This document shows positions 7,980-12,532 of a stretch of DNA of 12,532 bases, one piece after another. Positions within the stretch are counted from its first letter, which is position 1; every line of letters starts with the position of its first letter. A model generated the notes under the pieces. It made no database searches. It was not told the origin of the DNA and worked only from the letters and a program-made list of their open reading frames with translations. The stretch is from contig CALCGX010000095.1 of the NCBI GenBank assembly GCA_937901225.1, forward strand, positions 1 to 12,532, written 5' to 3'. The position numbers and the translations under genes were made by a program. The stretch comes from an uncultured Bacteroidales bacterium. Lineage in GTDB: Bacteria > Bacteroidota > Bacteroidia > Bacteroidales > Paludibacteraceae.

Positions 7980-8010
7980 TTGCGTGTTTCAAAAAAAAGT
8001 AGTACCTTTG
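7980..8010 (+). promoter_or_regulatory. Promoter of the ATPase-hsdS2 unit
   Basis: TTG at 7980-7982, a 20-bp gap and TACCTTTG at 8003-8010 match the Bacteroidetes -33/-7 pattern. It gives the ATPase, and probably the hsdS2 start 13 bp after it, transcription independent of hsdRMS. Confidence 0.65.
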
Positions 8011-8053
8011 CGGTCGAAAATTTGTGGAATACCACAGAAAAAGCACTCTAAGG

Positions 8054-9313
8054 ATGATTATAGCACGTGATAAGTACCTTCGCCAGTTGATAGAAGCGAG
8101 AGGTAACGGAATGGTTAAAATAGTGACTGGCATGCGTCGGTCAGGTAAGTCATTTCTATTAATGACCCTGTTTCACCAATATTTGATAGAACAAGGTGTA
8201 GCAGAGAATCATATTATAGAAATATCTTTAGACAATCGTAAAAATAAGTCATTGCGTAATCCTGATGTTTTGCTGGAGCATATTGAGCATCTTATTCAAT
8301 CGGATGGGCAGATACACTATGTCATATTGGATGAAGTACAGTTGGTAGATGATTTTGTAGAAGTGCTGTTGAGTTTGATGCAAGACAAAAGACTGGATGT
8401 ATATGTTTCTGGTTCTAATTCCAAGTTCCTCAGTAAAGATGTCGTAACGGAGTTCCGTGGCAGAGGAGATGAGATACATCTATTTCCGCTCTCCTTTGCT
8501 GAATACTATGCAGCTATTGGAGGAGACAAATATAGTGCTTGGAAAGAATATTATACCTACGGAGGTCTGCCACAAATACTACAAATAGAGAATGAGGAAA
8601 AGAAGATCAACTATCTATTGGATCTCTATGAACTGACTTATATCAAGGATATTATTGAGCGCAACCATCTGCGCAATGTAGAAGGTTTGCGTGCGTTAGT
8701 TCGTGTGTTGGCATCCAATATTGGTTCTTCCACCAATCCTAAGCGTATCGGAGATACTTTCCTATCGGTAGAACACATTACTATGAAAGATAGTACCATC
8801 CGTGATTACATCAAATATTTGCAAGATGCGTATATGATAGAAGAAGCCTTGCGTTATGATGTGAAAGGGCGTAAATACATCGGTACAGAAACCAAGTATT
8901 ACTTTGCAGATATGGGTTTACGCGCCGCGATACTTAATTTCCGTCAACAAGAGGAAACCCACATCATGGAGAATATTATATACAATGAGTTGCGTATGCG
9001 TGGCTATCGTGTGGATGTGGGCTTGGTAGAAACATGGAAGACGAGCGCAGAAGGAAAGAATGTCCGTGTACCTCTGGAGGTGGATTTCGTAGTAAACAAG
9101 GGTGCAGAGCGTATATATATTCAGTCGGCATTTCGTATGCCTACTGAAGACAAAGTGGTACAAGAAAAGCGCTCGCTACTTAATACAAATGACAACTTCC
9201 AAAAAATTATTATTGTAGGTGATGATATAAAACGAAAGACAGATGAGCAAGGTATAATAACGATGAGTCTATATGACTTTTTGTTAGACCCTCATTCAAT
9301 AGATAGATTGTAA
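8054..9313 (+). CDS. AAA ATPase of the AAA_14/DUF4143 type
   Basis: An ATP-binding protein of about 419 aa from a large family of unknown function common in Bacteroidetes and archaea. From the ATG at 8054, Walker A is GMRRSGKS at 26-33 and Walker B is VILDE at 90-94, followed by a sensor-like SGSNS near 120. The C-terminal DUF4143 region has the family's nuclease-like pattern: ENIIYNELRMRGY, then EVDFVV, then IYIQ. The open frame extends to a GTG at 8024. I prefer the ATG at 8054 because related proteins begin close to MIxRDKYLxxLI and it leaves a normal leader after the promoter at 7980-8010. It lies between recombinase 1 and hsdS2, with hsdS2 13 bp downstream. A role in the R-M system is unproven, and it may be cargo. 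Confidence 0.9.
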   Translation: MIIARDKYLRQLIEARGNGMVKIVTGMRRSGKSFLLMTLFHQYLIEQGVAENHIIEISLDNRKNKSLRNPDVLLEHIEHLIQSDGQIHYVILDEVQLVDDFVEVLLSLMQDKRLDVYVSGSNSKFLSKDVVTEFRGRGDEIHLFPLSFAEYYAAIGGDKYSAWKEYYTYGGLPQILQIENEEKKINYLLDLYELTYIKDIIERNHLRNVEGLRALVRVLASNIGSSTNPKRIGDTFLSVEHITMKDSTIRDYIKYLQDAYMIEEALRYDVKGRKYIGTETKYYFADMGLRAAILNFRQQEETHIMENIIYNELRMRGYRVDVGLVETWKTSAEGKNVRVPLEVDFVVNKGAERIYIQSAFRMPTEDKVVQEKRSLLNTNDNFQKIIIVGDDIKRKTDEQGIITMSLYDFLLDPHSIDRL

Positions 9314-9326
9314 AAATTGTGAAGAT

Positions 9327-9908
9327 ATGCAACTGAGAAAATATAAGCTGGGAGAGATAGCAGAGATTATAACAGGAGTTTCTTATACACCTGATGATAT
9401 AACTACGAGTGGTATTCGTATTTTGCGCGGAGGAAATATTCAAGCAGAAACAGTATTACTAAAGGATGATGATGTTTTTCTGCCTATGTCATATGCCAAC
9501 AACAACCAATTGAAGAAATACGATACAATTATCGTATCTTCCACTGGAAGTGTCGATGCATTAGCCAAAGGTGCAACTATCTTTGAAGATTTACCCAATA
9601 CACAAATAGGTGCATTTCTGCGTATAATTAGACCTAAAGAAGAAAAGTATGCGATGATTATATCAATGTGGTGTACAAGTCCCTTCTTTAGACAATATAT
9701 GATAAAGAAAGCAAAAGGAACAAGTATCAATAACATTCGTACTGACTTTTTAACAGATTTCCCGATTCTTATTCCTGAAGATAACAACTTAGAACACACA
9801 TCTAAGCTATATCTCAATCTTGAAAGTAAATTATTGCTTAATCGTCAGATAAATCAAAATTTACTTGTCCATTCATTAGCAATGGCAACAATTCATCACG
9901 CTGCTTAG
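9327..9908 (+). CDS. hsdS: HsdS2 N-terminal half, truncated by cassette inversion
   Basis: The 193-aa product starts MQLRKYKLGEI, the typical HsdS N-terminus, and carries one TRD (about 5-160) different from TRD1 of HsdS1. It continues into the central conserved region LNRQINQNL (residues 171-179). At the inversion site (9849-9863) the proper sequence stops. The last 14 residues come from the antisense of the distal conserved helix and end in TAG. The missing half lies inverted just downstream (9838-10560). In this state it is a half-HsdS with one TRD. Half-sized S subunits of other Type I systems can pair to read symmetric sites, so this product might be functional (inference). It is probably co-transcribed with the ATPase. 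Confidence 0.88.
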   Translation: MQLRKYKLGEIAEIITGVSYTPDDITTSGIRILRGGNIQAETVLLKDDDVFLPMSYANNNQLKKYDTIIVSSTGSVDALAKGATIFEDLPNTQIGAFLRIIRPKEEKYAMIISMWCTSPFFRQYMIKKAKGTSINNIRTDFLTDFPILIPEDNNLEHTSKLYLNLESKLLLNRQINQNLLVHSLAMATIHHAA

Positions 9909-10560
9909 TGAGGGAGAGGATTGTACAAACTCCATTGTCTATTTTACAAAACCAATCCTTTACTAAATTATGATACTTCATCAAAATATCAATTTTGGGA
10001 TATACTATTGGTATCCTTGAAAATTCATCTTTGCTCATATTGGGTAAAATATTACCCATTTTTGCTGTTGCATGAGAAAAGTGCCATTTGAGAGCGAAAT
10101 AGATCAATTCTCGATTATAATCTTTGTTAAAAATAATACTGTTTATTTGTTGGTTAGTTTGTGCCAATGTTCCAATAAAACCCAATATTCCTGCTGTACC
10201 AATACATGAACAACTTAATGATCCCTTCGGGAGATATTTGCTACTTTGTGAATCAGCGCCTTTTTCAGATAATATTCTTTCTGATTCGTAAATATACATA
10301 TGTTTCCTAATATCATCTATAGTAACAAATGGAATATTTCCTCCAAAATTATCTTCTTCTGATGTACTTGGAGTTTTGCCCGTTATAATATTAGATTCTA
10401 TCTCTTTAATGGATTTTACCTCCCACCCTTCTGGTATTTCTCGTTTGAGGATTTGGTTATAGACCATTTTGCCGCCAGAGGATTTGTAAGGTTTGCCATT
10501 AGCATCAGGAAAATCGAATTGCACAAACCAATAGTCGTACAACTGACGAGCCAATGCCTC
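9838..10560 (-). CDS. hsdS: HsdS2 C-terminal half, inverted and silent
   Basis: Read on the minus strand this encodes EALARQLYDYWFVQFDF, then PEGWEVK, a TRD unlike TRD2 of HsdS1, and the distal helix TKQRDELLPLLMNGQVNFDL, ending SDD and stop. It is the exact counterpart of the second half of HsdS1. No proper start exists: the first possible initiator is a TTG at 10554 within conserved coding sequence, and no promoter was identified reading into it. It is therefore a stored cassette, not an independent gene. Inverting 9849-10575 joins it in frame to the 9327 start and to the downstream end at 10607, giving 426 aa. Confidence 0.88.
   Translation of the reverse strand, partial: EALARQLYDYWFVQFDFPDANGKPYKSSGGKMVYNQILKREIPEGWEVKSIKEIESNIITGKTPSTSEEDNFGGNIPFVTIDDIRKHMYIYESERILSEKGADSQSSKYLPKGSLSCSCIGTAGILGFIGTLAQTNQQINSIIFNKDYNRELIYFALKWHFSHATAKMGNILPNMSKDEFSRIPIVYPKIDILMKYHNLVKDWFCKIDNGVCTILSLTKQRDELLPLLMNGQVNFDLSDD
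9849..9863 (+). repeat. Inversion site 3 (hsdS2 centre)
   Basis: An exact copy of ATAAATCAAAATTTA, in frame as INQNL (residues 175-179 of the truncated HsdS2). The preceding bases AATCGTCAG also match unit 1, while the following bases do not, because of the inversion. Confidence 0.8.
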
Positions 10561-10575
10561 TAAATTTTGATTTAT
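10561..10575 (-). repeat. Inversion site 4 (before recombinase 2)
   Basis: A reverse-complement copy of the 15-bp site, identical to site 2. It marks the left end of the 900-bp identity with unit 1 and again contains the TTTG of the recombinase promoter (10566-10569). Confidence 0.8.
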
Positions 10576-10596
10576 TGGTTTATGATATTATCTTTG
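10566..10596 (+). promoter_or_regulatory. Promoter of recombinase 2
   Basis: The same TTTG, 19-bp gap and TATCTTTG as for recombinase 1. It is intact although the adjacent hsdS cassette is flipped, because the -33 element belongs to the inversion site itself. The 9-bp dyad is also repeated here (10590-10598 with 10615-10623). Confidence 0.7.
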
Positions 10597-10624
10597 CGAG
10601 GAAGTAATATAAATCGCAAAGATT

Positions 10625-11608
10625 ATGAAAGAAGAATTGATTAACAATGTGCTGTCTCGTATGCAAGGCGTATTGGATTGGCAGCAAATGAAAGTGTTGA
10701 AAGTGACACTACAAGAACAGTTAAGTGGCGTAAATATCCAGGCAAGTGAAACAACTCGTGGGAATGATACACATATATTGTTGGATAGATTTATTGCTGC
10801 CAAAAAGATTGAAGGATGCTCCAATAAGAGTATGCGTTATTATCATCGCACAATAGAATTGTTTGCCGAAGCTGTGAAATTACCAATTACACAAATCACT
10901 ACGATGCATATTCGTGACTATCTAGTGCAGTACCAAAATCAGCATCAATGTAGTAAAGTGACAATAGATAATATGCGACGGATATTGTCAAGCTTCTTTG
11001 CTTGGTTAGAAGATGAAGATTATATAGTAAAGTCACCCGTTAGGCGTATTCACAAAGTAAAGACCGAGTCATACGTGAAAGAGACATTGAGCGATGAAGA
11101 ATTGGAGAAGATGCGCGATTGTAGTAGCAGTTTGCGAGATTTGGCGATGCTGGATCTGTTGATTAGTACAGGTATTCGTGTGGGAGAGTTAGTGGGTATC
11201 AATCGCAGTGATTTGAATTTTCAAGAACGGCAGTGTGTAGTGTTTGGCAAGGGGAACAAAGAGCGATTGGTGTATTTCAATGCTCGTGCAAAAATACATT
11301 TGGAAGCATATTTGCGAGAAAGGAAAGATACTAATCCTGCTTTGTTTGTCGGTTTGCATGCTCCTTACAAACGCTTGCAAATTAGTGGTGTGGAACGAAG
11401 GATTAAACAATTAGGTGCAAGAGCAGGTATTGGCGGTGTGCACCCGCATAAGTTCCGCAGAACAATGGCAACAATGGCTATAGATAAAGGTATGCCGATA
11501 GAACAAGTGCAGCGATTACTCGGTCATGTAAGGATAGATACGACTTTGCACTACGCAATGGTGAACCAAACGAATGTGAAATTGTCACACCGAAAGTATT
11601 TGGGTTAA
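10625..11608 (+). CDS. Tyrosine recombinase 2 (candidate hsdS invertase)
   Basis: A 327-aa protein identical to recombinase 1, with the same catalytic set (Arg185, Lys209, His275, Arg278, His301, Tyr310). It serves the second hsdS unit by position: inversion site 4 and its promoter lie directly upstream. The first ~836 bp of the gene is identical to copy 1. The last 148 bp differs at 18 codon positions with no amino-acid change. Both copies therefore appear to be under selection to keep function. The pattern suggests old duplicates later homogenised by gene conversion over the 5' part, or an assembler joining reads from two similar copies. Confidence 0.94.
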   Translation: MKEELINNVLSRMQGVLDWQQMKVLKVTLQEQLSGVNIQASETTRGNDTHILLDRFIAAKKIEGCSNKSMRYYHRTIELFAEAVKLPITQITTMHIRDYLVQYQNQHQCSKVTIDNMRRILSSFFAWLEDEDYIVKSPVRRIHKVKTESYVKETLSDEELEKMRDCSSSLRDLAMLDLLISTGIRVGELVGINRSDLNFQERQCVVFGKGNKERLVYFNARAKIHLEAYLRERKDTNPALFVGLHAPYKRLQISGVERRIKQLGARAGIGGVHPHKFRRTMATMAIDKGMPIEQVQRLLGHVRIDTTLHYAMVNQTNVKLSHRKYLG

Positions 11609-11616
11609 ACAACTAG

Positions 11617-11682
11617 GAAGAATAGCGAATTAGGCACAAAAACATCGGGGAAGAATAGTAAATTGTTCATAAAAATATCGGG
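11617..11682. repeat. Two imperfect 33-bp tandem repeats
   Basis: Units at 11617-11649 and 11650-11682 both begin GAAGAATAG and end in AAAAACATCGGG or AAAAATATCGGG. A third unit starts (GAGAGATAG) and decays. They lie between recombinase 2 and the promoter of hsdS3. I see no open frame or terminator hairpin in them, and their function is unknown. Confidence 0.65.
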
Positions 11683-11708
11683 GAGAGATAGATTTTTCTT
11701 TCTCTTTA

Positions 11709-11740
11709 TTTGCATATACCATTGATTTTTGGTAATTTTG
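11709..11740 (+). promoter_or_regulatory. Promoter of hsdS3
   Basis: TTTG at 11709-11712, a 20-bp gap, then TAATTTTG at 11733-11740 fit the Bacteroidetes consensus. The leader to the ATG at 11827 is about 80 nt. It contains a 27-codon open frame (11763-11846) that overlaps the hsdS3 start in another frame. Confidence 0.65.
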
Positions 11741-11826
11741 CAGCGTTTTTAGTACAAAGGATATGCGTTGTGTCGGATCGACTACTGTTTTACCTATTTA
11801 TATGAATGGATTAATTCAACAAAATT

Positions 11827-12267
11827 ATGCAACTGAAAGAATATAAGCTGGGAGATATAGGACGAGTGGTTACAGGTAAGACACCTGCAACAAGCAACAA
11901 TGTGAACTTCGAGGGGGGAACTATCCCTTTCTACACCCCAGAAGATGTCGCAAAAGGGTTTGATATTAAAAGCGGGAATAAACGCTTTATTACTTCACTT
12001 GGCTTTGAAGAAATAAAAAATAATCATAATGATTTAGTTACAACTCAAACTGATAAAAAAGTTATAGAATTATTAGAGCCAGTTATAGAACGAGTTGATA
12101 ACAAAATAAATCAAGTAAATAATAAGATATCAGAAGTTAATGAGTTTGTAGAAGCTAAAGAAGCAGAAATAGATAAAAACTTAGATGAAGAAGAAATTAA
12201 AAAAATAAGATTAAATATATTTAAAGAAACAGAATATGAGATTCAGCAACTTTTTAAAGGAGGTTGA
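11827..12267 (+). CDS. HsdS3 N-terminal fragment fused to a phage coiled-coil segment (chimeric frame)
   Basis: The first ~60 residues are a third HsdS start: MQLKEYKLGDIGRVVTGKTP, then IPFYTPEDV, typical of a TRD opening. Its first 11 bases repeat the start of hsdS2 (ATGCAACTGA). After about residue 62 (near 12010-12030) the sequence becomes AT-rich and coiled-coil (for example ERVDNKINQVNNKISEVNEF) and has nothing in common with HsdS. The frame stops at 12267. I read this as two unrelated genes joined by misassembly at an A-rich stretch, not a real fusion. The coiled-coil part probably belongs with the collagen-like gene that follows. Confidence 0.75.
   Translation: MQLKEYKLGDIGRVVTGKTPATSNNVNFEGGTIPFYTPEDVAKGFDIKSGNKRFITSLGFEEIKNNHNDLVTTQTDKKVIELLEPVIERVDNKINQVNNKISEVNEFVEAKEAEIDKNLDEEEIKKIRLNIFKETEYEIQQLFKGG
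12000..12035. other. Right assembly seam
   Basis: HsdS similarity ends around GFEEIK and phage-like coiled-coil coding begins within this A-rich tract. Codon composition shifts abruptly to strongly AT-rich, and Shine-Dalgarno motifs (AAAGGAGG near 12257, AAAGGAG at 12481) appear only to the right. Confidence 0.6.
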
Positions 12268-12508
12268 TGTTGCAATATCTAAAATACCTCCTAAATCAGA
12301 GTTAATAGGTCCACAAGGTCCACAAGGTGCTAAAGGTTTAAAAGGTGATAAGGGAGATAGAGGAGAAATAGGCCCTCAAGGAATACAAGGCCCACAAGGT
12401 AAACAAGGCCCAATAGGTCCACAAGGTGTAAAAGGTGATACACCTAGTATTGCACATTTAGAAAATAGTATATCAAATATAAAGGAGTACGTAACGTATG
12501 AACATTAA
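12236..12508 (+). CDS. Collagen-like repeat protein, probably a phage tail component
   Basis: The 90-aa frame carries 15 consecutive Gly-X-Y triplets (from GPQGPQGAKG to GVKGDT). Such repeats form triple helices and are common in phage tail fibres and some bacterial surface proteins. The nominal ATG at 12236 has no ribosome site and overlaps the previous frame. The two frames read well as one protein if shifted by +1 at the T5A3 run near 12250-12258: the join would read QQLFKEVDVAISKIPP. A sequencing or assembly indel is the simplest explanation. The real gene would then be a coiled coil followed by a collagen-like domain, with its N-terminus lost at the seam. Host is likely Bacillota (inference from composition and Shine-Dalgarno sites). 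Confidence 0.65.
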   Translation: MRFSNFLKEVDVAISKIPPKSELIGPQGPQGAKGLKGDKGDRGEIGPQGIQGPQGKQGPIGPQGVKGDTPSIAHLENSISNIKEYVTYEH

Positions 12509-12532
12509 TGCATTAATGTTCATACGTTACGT
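12489..12532. repeat. Perfect 44-bp palindrome at the window end
   Basis: The 22 bases 12489-12510 are followed immediately by their exact reverse complement (12511-12532), with no loop. The first half contains the end of the collagen-like gene and, after AAAGGAG at 12481-12487, a possible next start ATG at 12498 (MNIN). A loopless palindrome at a contig end is typical of an assembly turnaround. Confidence 0.85.

Larger units (their letters stand above)
9849..10575 (-). mobile_element. Invertible TRD2 cassette of unit 2 (OFF orientation)
   Basis: Bounded by the 15-bp site in plus orientation at 9849-9863 and minus orientation at 10561-10575. Left of the first site is the HsdS central region context, and right of it is antisense C-terminal context. 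At the second site the contexts are swapped in the complementary way. This is the junction pattern expected after inversion relative to the unit 1 arrangement. Confidence 0.85.
10561..11608 (+). repeat. Long direct repeat, copy 2 (inversion site plus recombinase)
   Basis: The partner of 6893-7940, with identical sequence through 11460 and then 18 silent differences to the stop. Homologous recombination between the two copies would delete 3668 bp carrying one recombinase, the ATPase and hsdS2. Confidence 0.9.

Noticed and set aside
9440..9817. 125-aa minus-strand open frame
   Set aside because: It is antisense to the hsdS2 TRD, which matches HsdS architecture at both ends. There is no start context and no family resemblance.
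6957..11608. Composite transposon with the recombinase pair as its ends
   Set aside because: The recombinases are integrase-family enzymes in direct orientation with hsdS inversion sites attached. No terminal inverted repeats or target duplication are seen around 6893-11608, so tandem duplication of an hsdS unit explains it better.
11763..11846. 27-codon upstream open frame in the hsdS3 leader
   Set aside because: It overlaps the hsdS3 start in another frame, which could couple translation, but it has no ribosome site and no similarity I recognise. It is too short to support as a gene.
12310..12445. Repeated GGTCCACAAGG-like DNA as a CRISPR or VNTR array
   Set aside because: The periodicity is the 9-bp and multiples expected from Gly-Pro-Gln codon repeats. 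There are no uniform repeats with unique spacers.
1..12532. Search for tRNA, rRNA, CRISPR arrays and riboswitches
   Set aside because: No tRNA cloverleaf, rRNA conserved segment, repeat-spacer array or recognisable riboswitch core was seen by reading. A tRNAscan-SE and Infernal/Rfam run would settle this.

Overview
The window reads as a human-gut-type metagenomic contig whose core (about 530 to 12,010) is Bacteroidales-like. The support is promoters of the Bacteroidetes form (TTG or TTTG, a 19-20 bp gap, then TAnnTTTG) and genes without Shine-Dalgarno sites. The core is flanked by two pieces that do not belong to it. The first ~500 bases are a minus-strand purF fragment that resembles the PurF of methanogenic archaea. 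The last ~500 bases are AT-rich, carry strong AAAGGAG-type ribosome sites and encode a coiled-coil/collagen-like protein of phage-tail type. Both joins look like assembly chimeras, and the window ends in an exact 44-bp palindrome.

The core is a complete Type I restriction-modification operon, hsdR (863-4009), hsdM (4013-5641), hsdS1 (5638-6939), followed by machinery for changing its specificity subunit. A tyrosine recombinase (6957-7940) follows hsdS1. An AAA ATPase of the AAA_14/DUF4143 type (8054-9313) is next, with a second hsdS directly behind it. That second hsdS is split: its N-terminal half is on the plus strand (9327-9908) and its C-terminal half is inverted on the minus strand (9838-10560). 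A second copy of the recombinase, identical in protein, follows (10625-11608), then the start of a third hsdS (11827 onward), which is cut off by the right-hand seam.

The key to the layout is a 15-bp sequence, ATAAATCAAAATTTA, found four times: plus at 6178 and 9849, minus at 6893 and 10561. Each pair brackets the second target-recognition half of an hsdS. In unit 1 the bracketed 730-bp cassette is in the expressed orientation. In unit 2 the 727-bp cassette is flipped. Flipping it back on paper restores an uninterrupted 426-codon hsdS with the same C-terminus as hsdS1. The site encodes INQNL in the middle of HsdS and, read the other way, NFDL near its C-terminus. It also contains the -33 element of the recombinase promoter, so inversion does not damage that promoter.

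Together the genes describe a phase-variable Type I R-M locus built from tandem hsdS-recombinase units. HsdR and HsdM are constant, while HsdS specificity can change by cassette inversion within or between units. Phase-variable hsdS loci with site-specific recombinases are a known theme in Bacteroides and streptococci. The less usual points here are the tandem duplication of the recombinase, the recombinase promoter built into the crossover site, the ATPase inside the array, and the recombinase pair that is identical over 900 bp and then differs only silently.
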